Source of the DNA: Chryseobacterium capnotolerans
Lineage (GTDB): Bacteria; Bacteroidota; Bacteroidia; Flavobacteriales; Weeksellaceae
Direction: 5' to 3'
DNA length: 64,000 nucleotides
Assembly: GCF_021278965.1 (NCBI RefSeq)
Contig: NZ_CP065589.1
Location: 4,283,001 to 4,347,000 of the forward strand
Part shown: piece by piece, positions 18,519 through 25,600 of the stretch
Numbering within the stretch: position 1 is the stretch's first letter
Layout: every line of letters starts with the position of its first letter
Translations under genes and position numbers: made by a program
The notes under the pieces: generated by a model
The model's input: the letters and a program-made list of their open reading frames with translations, nothing else
Database searches by the model: none
What the model was told of the DNA's origin: nothing

Positions 18519-19442
18519 TTATTTTTTTGGAAGAAAAACTTCTGCAAGCATACATCTTGCACTTCCGCCTCCATTTACTTCAATGGTATTTAAATCGGAA
18601 TAAATAATTTCACAGTATTTTTCAATAGCTGCTACCTGCTCCTGATTTAAAGACTGGTAAGCCGTTTGGCTCATTACAAGGAATTTTTCACCTTGTTTAT
18701 TCTGAACCTGAAGCATATTTCCTGCAAACTGCTGCATTTGCTCTTCTGAAATTTCAACAATTTCTTTTCCTGAATTCTTGATGGCTTCAATTACCTTTTC
18801 TCTTTCCAGCCCATCATCAATACAATCAAGGCAGATTACTACAAATTTATCTGCTACACACATCATAACATTGGTGTGATAAATTGGGAGTCTTTCCGTA
18901 CCTACAGTCTGATAAGAATGGAAAACCACTGGTGTAAAACCATATTTTTCACAGAATTCTCTGAATAAGTTTTCATCTAACCTCAAAGAAACAGAACCAT
19001 ATGCAATCTTATTATCGTGATCGAAGATCATACTTCCTGTTCCTTCCAGAAAATGACCTTGTGTTTCCGGAAAAGACCAATCGTCGATTTCAGTAATTTC
19101 GAAACCTTGATCTTTGATGCTTTCAAGAATATCATCTCTTCTTTCTACTCTTCTGTTGGAAGCGAACATCGGATATAAAACCACTTTTCCGTCTTTATGG
19201 AAACTTACCCAGTTATTAGGAAAAATGGAATCCGGGGTATGAGGATCTAATGTATCTTTTATAGTAATGACATTGATTCCTTTTTCTCTCAGCTTCCCAA
19301 CAAAGGTATTGAACTCCGCCAAAGCTTTTGACTGAATATCGGAACCTGTTTGTTCTACCTGAAAGTAATTGTTTTTCGCAGTTTCTGCGTTGTAGCCGAA
19401 TGCAATCGGCTCTATCATTAATACCGTATCTGTTGTTTGCAT
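18519..19442 (-). CDS. ctlX: citrulline utilization hydrolase CtlX-type (amidinotransferase/ADI fold)
   Basis: A 307-residue enzyme of the guanidino-group-modifying superfamily. FPNNWVSFH near residue 75, GTGSMIFDH near 151, YHTNVMMCV with the catalytic His near 188, and the nucleophile Cys in GGGSARCML near 297 are visible. CtlX hydrolyses citrulline to ornithine, which can feed putrescine synthesis. The speD gene begins 20 nt downstream, so the two are likely cotranscribed and this enzyme may supply the amine side of the pathway. The exact substrate is inferred from family resemblance. Confidence 0.88.
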   Translation of the reverse strand: MQTTDTVLMIEPIAFGYNAETAKNNYFQVEQTGSDIQSKALAEFNTFVGKLREKGINVITIKDTLDPHTPDSIFPNNWVSFHKDGKVVLYPMFASNRRVERRDDILESIKDQGFEITEIDDWSFPETQGHFLEGTGSMIFDHDNKIAYGSVSLRLDENLFREFCEKYGFTPVVFHSYQTVGTERLPIYHTNVMMCVADKFVVICLDCIDDGLEREKVIEAIKNSGKEIVEISEEQMQQFAGNMLQVQNKQGEKFLVMSQTAYQSLNQEQVAAIEKYCEIIYSDLNTIEVNGGGSARCMLAEVFLPKK

Positions 19443-19500
19443 GTTTTTTAAGTTTGAGGGTGTTAGTGTATGAGAGTTGGAGAGTTGTCAGCCTGGTTGA

Positions 19501-19905
19501 TCAATCCTTCTGTTCTGTATCAAAAGAAGAAAATGAGCACCATTTTTCTGACTGGTTAATCATATTAATTAACATCCCTATTATTTGATTATACTGATGC
19601 TGCAAATTGTTAAATTGCTCTTCATTGATATAGTTGCAGGCATAGGCAAACTGGCTCCATGTTTGGGTTTCCCTAGCCTCGCCTTCAGAGTCTGTAAGTT
19701 TAGCGATAAAAGATTTTTCATATCTTCTTTTTCCCCAAGCTTCACTTACATTAGCTGTTACAGATCTTGATGATCTTCGTATTTGATCAGTAAGAGAATA
19801 GAGTTTTTCTTTTGGAAAAGCTTTCGATAATTCGTAGATCTGTTGAGCCGTCTCAAAAGACTTTTGATATACTTTTAGATCCTGATGGAATTTAATCGTT
19901 GGCAT
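19501..19905 (-). CDS. four helix bundle protein (23S rRNA intervening-sequence type)
   Basis: A 134-residue all-helical protein of the TIGR02436/S23 type: KVYQKSFETAQQIYELSKAF, then LTDQIRRSSRSVTANVSEAW with the conserved Arg/Ser cluster, then SEGEARETQTW. Homologues are encoded inside 23S rRNA intervening sequences or as scattered free genes in Bacteroidetes; function is unknown. Here it sits alone between two guanidino-enzyme genes and is bracketed by GAGAGTT-type purine-rich stretches in opposite orientation, which looks like an insertion. Confidence 0.85.
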   Translation of the reverse strand: MPTIKFHQDLKVYQKSFETAQQIYELSKAFPKEKLYSLTDQIRRSSRSVTANVSEAWGKRRYEKSFIAKLTDSEGEARETQTWSQFAYACNYINEEQFNNLQHQYNQIIGMLINMINQSEKWCSFSSFDTEQKD

Positions 19906-19985
19906 AATTACTTATTTAAGATTAAAAAATTGCACTAAGACTTTCTCACTCTAAAACTCTCCTACCCTATAACTCTAATACTCAA

Positions 19986-20900
19986 CTAGTCTCTTACAAG
20001 TGGCATGGTAGAGCATCTCAGCAGACCTCCCATTTTAGAGATTTCTCTGTAAGGAATTTCTTCTACTGTCATTCCCCACACATCTCTTAGGTGGTTGTTC
20101 ATTCTGGTAAATGCTTTGTCTGAAACTACAACATCAGGAGAAATAGAGAAAATATTCGGGAACATTTCAAACATTTCTTCATCATTGATGTGGAAACAGT
20201 TTTCCTCTCCAAAAATATCGATGATAAGACGATAGTCGCTCTCGTCTACAAATCCGTTTTTGTAGATGATACATTTGTCTTCACCTACAGGATTGAAAGT
20301 ACAGTCCAGGTGTAAAATTCCTTCAAAAGGTACTTTATCATTTTTCTTCAGTTCAAGATCAATGATTCTTTTCTTAGGAAAGTATTCTTTTAAAATTTCA
20401 ATGGCATACTCGTTGGTTCTTGCCGTTTTATAGTTTCTGTAATCTTCGCTGAAGCAGGTCCCAATGAATATGAAGTCATTCCATACGATTACATCCCCTC
20501 CTTCAATATGTGCTGTTTCCGGAAGATTAATAATTTTTCTCCAGGCTACTTTTTCAAATACGCTTTTGTATGCTTCCTGCTCATCTGCTCTGTCTGCAAT
20601 TACGTTGGAAATAATCATTTTATCATCAATCACAAAAGCAACGTCTCTTGAAAAGACTTGATTGTAATCTTCAATGATGCTTGGGCGCAGGACTTCAACG
20701 TCATACTTTTTTAATACCGCTTCAAAAGCGTTCATTTCATTAATAATATCCTCTTCTTTAGGATAAATGTTGTGTTCGATTGAGTAATATGACTTAGCGT
20801 CATAACTTTCCTCTAGCGTGGGAACGGCTCCCAATGAATTAGGCTGGCCCAGAACTACTGATCTCAGCCTACCCGTTTCGTTTTTAATGTTTAGTCTCAT
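19986..20900 (-). CDS. amidinotransferase / dimethylarginine dimethylaminohydrolase-like protein
   Basis: A 304-residue guanidino-group-modifying enzyme. RSVVLGQPNSLG near residue 14, IEGGDVIVWND near 132, HLDCTFNPV near 198 and the catalytic Cys in GGLLRCSTMPL near the C-terminus match the arginine deiminase / DDAH / amidinotransferase fold. It could hydrolyse arginine or a methylarginine; this cannot be fixed from sequence alone. It is a distant paralogue of the ctlX product and probably once adjoined it. Confidence 0.85.
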   Translation of the reverse strand: MRLNIKNETGRLRSVVLGQPNSLGAVPTLEESYDAKSYYSIEHNIYPKEEDIINEMNAFEAVLKKYDVEVLRPSIIEDYNQVFSRDVAFVIDDKMIISNVIADRADEQEAYKSVFEKVAWRKIINLPETAHIEGGDVIVWNDFIFIGTCFSEDYRNYKTARTNEYAIEILKEYFPKKRIIDLELKKNDKVPFEGILHLDCTFNPVGEDKCIIYKNGFVDESDYRLIIDIFGEENCFHINDEEMFEMFPNIFSISPDVVVSDKAFTRMNNHLRDVWGMTVEEIPYREISKMGGLLRCSTMPLVRD

Positions 20901-20919
20901 AAAGATTTATGCAATACTA

Positions 20920-20927
20920 CAAATATA
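20920..20927 (-). promoter_or_regulatory. TAnnTTTG -7 box for the amidinotransferase gene
   Basis: TATATTTG on the minus strand, 20 nt before the start codon. No convincing -33 TTG at the expected distance. The remainder of the gap up to 21120 holds no gene I can support. Confidence 0.4.
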
Positions 20928-21118
20928 AGTAAAGGTCTCTATCTAGAAAATTTTTGGATTATTTTATGTCTGAAATTTGACCTTCTTAAACACCTCCTTT
21001 TAGCGAAATTCTCCCCCTATCCAACAAACCGTAGTATAAAGCATACAAAAACGTCTACAACCTACTACATTTCATCTACATAAGAACGGAAAAATAGATT
21101 TTTTTTACAATTTAACAT

Positions 21119-21153
21119 CCTACATTAGTGATATAATTTTCGCGGAATTATAT
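21119..21153 (+). promoter_or_regulatory. conserved palindromic upstream element, copy 1
   Basis: CCTACATTAGTGATATAATT followed by an inverted repeat ATATAATT / AATTATAT (21131-21153). The same element recurs at 21575-21609 before the second peptide gene. It is about 40 nt upstream of the start codon, and outside this element and the leader-coding part the flanks differ more, so it is probably the promoter/operator. Confidence 0.55.
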
Positions 21154-21192
21154 AGGCTGAAAACTTTATTATTAACATCAAAAATCAAAGTC

Positions 21193-21357
21193 ATGAACAA
21201 GAAAAATCCTGTGCTGAAAAATGCACGAAAATTAGAAAGAGACCAACAAAAAACTATTATTGGAGGTGAATTTACAGGACCTAGAAAATGCTGTGAGTGG
21301 GACGATGTAAGCGGGTCATGCTTCCTTTGGGTATGTAATAAATGTGGCTGCCCATAA
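21193..21357 (+). CDS. Cys-rich double-glycine-leader peptide 1 (bacteriocin-like)
   Basis: A 54-residue peptide. The leader MNKKNPVLKNARKLERDQQK ends at IIGG, a double-glycine processing site like those cut by C39 peptidase exporters. The predicted 29-residue core contains CCEWD, then single Cys, then CNKCGCP at the end: six Cys in the pattern CC-x8-C-x4-C-x2-C-x-C-P. Two tandem paralogues follow. It has its own upstream element and terminator. No exporter is encoded in the window. Similar leaders are annotated in Chryseobacterium as bacteriocin-like proteins; activity is unknown. Confidence 0.85.
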   Translation: MNKKNPVLKNARKLERDQQKTIIGGEFTGPRKCCEWDDVSGSCFLWVCNKCGCP

Positions 21358-21366
21358 AGTAGTAAG

Positions 21367-21400
21367 AAAGCCGTTTCATAAATTTTGAAATGGCTTTTTT
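21367..21400 (+). terminator. hairpin terminator after peptide 1
   Basis: AAAGCCGTTTCA pairs with TGAAATGGCTTT (one G-U pair) and runs into T6, 10 nt after the stop codon. Confidence 0.8.
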
Positions 21401-21574
21401 ATTATACGGTCACGAATTACATTCAGTTTAAAAATTTTCATTTTATACTACAGAACCATGATGGAATCTTCATATTTCACTTAAAAACATTCATATGTCT
21501 TTATGGATTTTAGCACAACTTATTATATTTCATACACATAATGATAAAAAATTCTTTTTAGAATAAAATAAATT

Positions 21575-21609
21575 CCTATATTAGTGATATAATTTCCATG
21601 AAATTATAT
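21575..21609 (+). promoter_or_regulatory. conserved palindromic upstream element, copy 2
   Basis: CCTATATTAGTGATATAATT followed by a perfect inverted repeat: ATATAATTTC and GAAATTATAT around a 3-nt loop (21587-21609). It matches copy 1 (21119-21153), about 40 nt before the second peptide gene. Confidence 0.55.
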
Positions 21610-21648
21610 TGTTTAAAACTTAACTATCAACATCAAAAAATCAAAATC

Positions 21649-21813
21649 ATGAACAAGAAAAATCCTGTGCTAAAAAATGCACAAAAATTAGGAAGAGAGC
21701 AACAAAAATTAGTAGTAGGTGGAATAGGAATCTCAACAGGCAAAAGATGCTGTGAATGGGATCCGTCAGGAAAATGCACGCTCTATACTTGTGATAGATG
21801 TCAATGTCCATAA
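21649..21813 (+). CDS. Cys-rich double-glycine-leader peptide 2 (bacteriocin-like)
   Basis: A 54-residue paralogue of peptide 1. The leader MNKKNPVLKNAQKLGREQQK is followed by LVVGG, and the core is KRCCEWD...C...CDRCQCP with the same six-Cys spacing. The frame is open for 17 more codons upstream, but the conserved leader starts at the ATG at 21649, so that start is chosen. There is no terminator before peptide 3, which starts 46 nt downstream, so the two are probably one transcript. Confidence 0.85.
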   Translation: MNKKNPVLKNAQKLGREQQKLVVGGIGISTGKRCCEWDPSGKCTLYTCDRCQCP

Positions 21814-21859
21814 AAAAATCAGAACTTAACTATCTATTAACATCAAAAACAACAAAATC

Positions 21860-22021
21860 ATGAACAAGAAAAACCCGGTGCTTAAAAACGCACAAAAACT
21901 AGGAAGAGAGCAGCAAAAATCAGTAATCGGAGGAATTATTACAAGACCAAAATACTGCTGTGAGTGGAATGACGACGGAAGCTGCAGAATCTGGACATGT
22001 GGTAACTGCGTTTGCCCTTAA
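21860..22021 (+). CDS. Cys-rich double-glycine-leader peptide 3 (bacteriocin-like)
   Basis: A 53-residue paralogue. The leader MNKKNPVLKNAQKLGREQQK is identical to that of peptide 2, the cleavage site is SVIGG, and the core has YCCEWND, then C, then CGNCVCP. It lacks the palindromic upstream element but keeps the short TATTAACATCAAAAA leader stretch before the ATG, consistent with a tandem duplication of the gene plus its ribosome-binding region. A shared bidirectional terminator follows. Confidence 0.85.
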   Translation: MNKKNPVLKNAQKLGREQQKSVIGGIITRPKYCCEWNDDGSCRIWTCGNCVCP

Positions 22022-22031
22022 TAAAAATAAT

Positions 22032-22060
22032 AAACCTGCTTTCCTAAGCAGGTTTTCTTT
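22032..22060. terminator. bidirectional terminator between peptides and receptor
   Basis: AAACCTGCTT and AAGCAGGTTT form a perfect 10-bp stem with a 4-nt loop, flanked by A-rich and T-rich runs. It serves peptide 3 on the plus strand and the receptor gene on the minus strand, whose stop codon touches its edge. Confidence 0.85.
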
Positions 22061-24234
22061 TATCTTGTCCTGTTTTCTTCCTCTGTTCTCTGAGATTCTT
22101 TTGCCTGATATTTTGAGCTACCAAAACTATAGCTCAGTGAAAAATAGAACCGGCTGTTATCCCACCAATGTCTAAAGCGATTGTCCATAATTTGTTTATG
22201 TCTGAACTCTAAACTCAAGTCATAAGAATCAAAAATATTATTATACCCAATCTTTGTGCTAAGTTTATTATCCAGCCACGATTTTTGAAGAGATAGGTCT
22301 ACACTGTAACGTGGTTTAATAATATAAAGACTGTTTCCGGTTCTGGATTCATAATTAGCAAACAGATTAGCCGTATATCCTTTGGGTAAAGTAAATACCT
22401 GGTTTAGCCTGATTTCATAGTTATAAATATCCAGTGCAAAAACCTGATCAAGATAAGGTCTGAACTCATAATTGTAATATCCTGCAATCTGGCTTGTCAT
22501 ATTCCACCATTTTGTAATTTTCACAGGAAAACTTGTTTCCAGAACTGCAAATTTACGGTACGGAAGATTGCTTCCCAGATATTCCAATACATTGGTTTTC
22601 GGATTATATATAGGATAGCGGGCCATAACATCTTTTTCTTTTCCTATCGTAAAACTTGTGATCCAATTTTTGTATCGATAGGTTGCTTTGATCTGGCTTG
22701 TAAAAGAAGGCTGCAGATAAGGGTTTCCTATCGAGTAATTCAAAGGACTGAAGTAATAGCGAAATGGATTAAGCTGTGAAAAAACAGGCCTTGTTATTTT
22801 TCTGCTATAAGAAAGCGAAAACTCATTAGATTTATTGAATGCATAGCTTGCACTGAAAGATGGTAACCACTCCAGATAATTTCTTGAAACAATAGAATCT
22901 AAAGTAACCGCATCAGAAACACTATTTGTATTTTCAAGTCTTAGCCCTGCATTGATCTGAAGTTTTCCAAATTTTTGTTTATACGACAGATAACCTGCCA
23001 ATATTTTCTCTTTGTAGGAAAACAGATTACTTCTATCGGGATCGAATACAAACTGGTTATTCACAGATAGCGTATCATACCTGATATTATTATTGGTATT
23101 GGACTGGCTATATTTAAGCCCTGCCTCTACTTCTGCATCTCCTATTTTTTGAGAGGCATCAATCTGTCCTGTATAAATATCAATCTTATTAACAAGATCA
23201 GATTTCCAATAGGACAATAATTCGGAGGAAGGCTTATCTCTATTAATAAAATTGTCTTGCTGTTTGTTTTTCACAGAAAGAAAGTTGCCTAAAAAATTAA
23301 TTTTAAATCCTTTATTTTGAAAAGAATAGTCAGTGGTAATCCCGTAATTGTCCTGGGAATAGTGCATTGGATTTTCATTTTCCGTATTAAAAACAACTTG
23401 TGTTTCATTTTCATTAGTAGTATATAATGAGCCTGAGCGCATCCGGTCAATCTCCCTGGAACTCCCCCTTAGGTTCAATCTTAGTCTGTTTTTATCATTC
23501 AATCTGAAATCGAATCCTGTCTGAATGTTGTATACATTGATCTGATCTTCCTGATAGGTTCTGGTCCTCATTACATTGGTATTCGCCAGCCGTTGTAAGG
23601 CATTGTATCGGTAAACTGAAATTCCATCGTTATATCCTGCCTGTAAACTGTATGCTACTTTTTCTGTGTTATACGTAAGGTTCACAGTATTCTCCCGGGA
23701 ATTGAATTTATATACATACAGATTTCCGTTATAACTTCCTTTCCAGCCCAGATTGGTATTCTTTTTCAGCTTAATGTCGATAATTCCTTTAAACTCTGCA
23801 TCATATTTTGAAGACGGATTGGTATTTACTTCGAGAGATTCTACCATTTCCGGTGATAAAGACCGTAAATAAGCCTGTAATTCCTGATTACTCATTACAA
23901 TGGGTTTGCCATCAATAAATATGGCAGGAGTCACTCTTCCTCCAATAAAGATTCCGTCTTCCTGATCGATAGTCACTCCAGGTGTTTTTCTTAAAACATC
24001 AAGCAAATGGGTAGAAGTTTTAAAATCCTTATTTCCGGAAACAGCCATCGTCAAATTTCCGTCATTCAATTTAACATTTCGTGGAGCAGATTGGATAACA
24101 ACTTCCGAAATATTTGTCGTTGGAGATTTTTGTTGAGTTAAAGAATCAGATCCATTCTTTCTTGTGGCTTCCTGTGCTTTTCCAAAAACTGACATACATA
24201 GCAGTAACAGAAATACCCATAATTTGATCATCAT
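22060..24234 (-). CDS. outer-membrane beta-barrel receptor (TonB-dependent-receptor-like), paralogue 3
   Basis: A 724-residue protein with a signal peptide ending near FGKAQ. A plug-like region follows (VLRKTPGVTIDQEDGIFIGG, FIDGKPIVM, VNTNPSSKYDAEFKGIIDIK), then a long aromatic-rich barrel. It is the same family layout as the genes at 4798 and 7119 but clearly divergent from both. The C-terminus ends in a charged tail after SYSFGSSKYQ. It converges on the Cys-rich peptide genes and follows an AraC-type regulator gene, which may control it. Confidence 0.85.
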   Translation of the reverse strand: MMIKLWVFLLLLCMSVFGKAQEATRKNGSDSLTQQKSPTTNISEVVIQSAPRNVKLNDGNLTMAVSGNKDFKTSTHLLDVLRKTPGVTIDQEDGIFIGGRVTPAIFIDGKPIVMSNQELQAYLRSLSPEMVESLEVNTNPSSKYDAEFKGIIDIKLKKNTNLGWKGSYNGNLYVYKFNSRENTVNLTYNTEKVAYSLQAGYNDGISVYRYNALQRLANTNVMRTRTYQEDQINVYNIQTGFDFRLNDKNRLRLNLRGSSREIDRMRSGSLYTTNENETQVVFNTENENPMHYSQDNYGITTDYSFQNKGFKINFLGNFLSVKNKQQDNFINRDKPSSELLSYWKSDLVNKIDIYTGQIDASQKIGDAEVEAGLKYSQSNTNNNIRYDTLSVNNQFVFDPDRSNLFSYKEKILAGYLSYKQKFGKLQINAGLRLENTNSVSDAVTLDSIVSRNYLEWLPSFSASYAFNKSNEFSLSYSRKITRPVFSQLNPFRYYFSPLNYSIGNPYLQPSFTSQIKATYRYKNWITSFTIGKEKDVMARYPIYNPKTNVLEYLGSNLPYRKFAVLETSFPVKITKWWNMTSQIAGYYNYEFRPYLDQVFALDIYNYEIRLNQVFTLPKGYTANLFANYESRTGNSLYIIKPRYSVDLSLQKSWLDNKLSTKIGYNNIFDSYDLSLEFRHKQIMDNRFRHWWDNSRFYFSLSYSFGSSKYQAKESQRTEEENRTR

Positions 24235-24255
24235 AATTTTTTAATTTTATGAGAT

Positions 24256-24263
24256 CAAAAGTA
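24256..24263 (-). promoter_or_regulatory. TAnnTTTG -7 box for receptor paralogue 3
   Basis: TACTTTTG on the minus strand, about 22 nt before the start codon in the 80-nt gap after the AraC-type gene. It suggests separate transcription from the regulator. Confidence 0.45.
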
Positions 24264-24314
24264 TTGTCTTGTTGCAAAAATGAGGTTTTGAAATTAAAAT
24301 TCCGCAGTACGAAA

Positions 24315-25379
24315 TTATAAATTTGAACTTTGAAACCCAGTATCAGTAACGGTTTGCGACTGCTTATATAAAAGGGGTGTTGTATTCTTTATTTTCTTGA
24401 ATGTTGAAAAGAAAGTTGATTTTGAGTTAAATCCTACCTCATAACCGATCTCTTCAATTTTTAAATAAGTGCCATTTTCTATTTTTCCACAGGCTTCACC
24501 AATTCTGTATTCATTGATATATGTGGAAAAACTTTTACCTAAGTTATCATTCAGCAGCTGAGAAAGCTGATGGGTTGAAATATTCATGCTGGAAGCTAGA
24601 TCACTTAATTTAAGATTCGGATTTTTATAAAGCTCTTCCGCATTCATCAGTTTTTCTAATCTGGAAACAAAATTATCTGCTCGCTCTTCGGAAATCTTTT
24701 TATTGGAATATCTGTTGTTCGGACCTTTTACCGGGACCTGCTGATCTTTTTTATTGAATACAATTAAAAAGTTAGCATACAGAACGAATGAAAAAACCAA
24801 ACTTCCTCCTGCACAATAGATCGGTAACCAACCTGTAGAAACCAATTGATAGGTTAAAAAGATAATTACATTACTGATGAGAACCGGAAGAACAAATTTG
24901 TTAGGACTCCTGATACGATGTTTTGTATATAAATAAAACTGGTATATGGTAAGAAATACAAATATAGACCAGATAGCATAAATAAAGGTTCCAAAATAAT
25001 GATCCCAGGTCAACGGAAAGAATAGGTACAATAGGCCAACACCCCCTAATATCAATGTAAGGATTCCAAATAATTTACGGCAATTTTTAAAATCAAAATT
25101 TTCCTGCTGAAATGAAGATTTAATGTAATAATATAAAGCGGGACCTGCAAAAAACAATGCAGACAATCCCAAATGTGGAATGATCCTTGGCAATTCCGGA
25201 TAAAAGTAAATACATACCGAGATCCCTACTCTTGTACTTAGCATAAGTAGAAGAAGTCCGAGGAAAAAGTTGGGCAGATATTTCAGTTTTTTAAAAAACA
25301 GCAAATAAATACCTAGCAACAACCCATTAAAGGCTCCTACTGTACTGAAGAAAAATAGCATCTGTTCTCCGAAGGTCAT
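24315..25379 (-). CDS. membrane-anchored AraC-family transcriptional regulator
   Basis: A 354-residue protein. The first 210 residues hold about seven transmembrane helices. The last 110 residues are an AraC-type double helix-turn-helix (LSDLASSMNISTHQLSQLLN, then IEEIGYEVGFNSKSTFFSTF). This 7TM-AraC layout is common in Bacteroidetes and suggests direct signalling from the membrane to DNA. Its position upstream of receptor paralogue 3 makes that gene a plausible target; the link is inferred from context. Confidence 0.9.
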   Translation of the reverse strand: MTFGEQMLFFFSTVGAFNGLLLGIYLLFFKKLKYLPNFFLGLLLLMLSTRVGISVCIYFYPELPRIIPHLGLSALFFAGPALYYYIKSSFQQENFDFKNCRKLFGILTLILGGVGLLYLFFPLTWDHYFGTFIYAIWSIFVFLTIYQFYLYTKHRIRSPNKFVLPVLISNVIIFLTYQLVSTGWLPIYCAGGSLVFSFVLYANFLIVFNKKDQQVPVKGPNNRYSNKKISEERADNFVSRLEKLMNAEELYKNPNLKLSDLASSMNISTHQLSQLLNDNLGKSFSTYINEYRIGEACGKIENGTYLKIEEIGYEVGFNSKSTFFSTFKKIKNTTPLLYKQSQTVTDTGFQSSNL

Positions 25380-25420
25380 GGCTTATTTATTTTTTCTAAT
25401 ATCAATTGTTCTATCAATAG

Positions 25421-25600
25421 AAACGGACTAAAGTCCGTTTAATCGATAAATATCATTCATTTGGCTTTAGCCGAAACTTATCTTTTTACAAGAGTAAATT
25501 TAATAAATTATTGAATTGAATTTCAGACAGCTGGAATGTTTTTTTAGGTTTTGGCTAAAGCCAATGGATTTCTTTTATTTCTAAACGGGCTAAAGCCTAG
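25421..25600. repeat. cluster of short palindromic (REP-like) repeats
   Basis: Several related hairpins with a GGCTAAAGCC-type core: AAACGGACT/AGTCCGTTT (25421-25440, perfect 9-bp stem), TTGGCT/AGCCGA (25461-25474), TTGGCTAAAGCCAA (25551-25564) and AAACGGGCTAAAGCC (25583-25597), the last broken by the IS. Similar units are common between flavobacterial genes. No open reading frame is supported in this stretch. Confidence 0.6.

Noticed and set aside
21960..22175. Plus-strand 71-codon frame across peptide 3 and the receptor end
   Set aside because: It is out of frame with peptide 3 and crosses the shared terminator.
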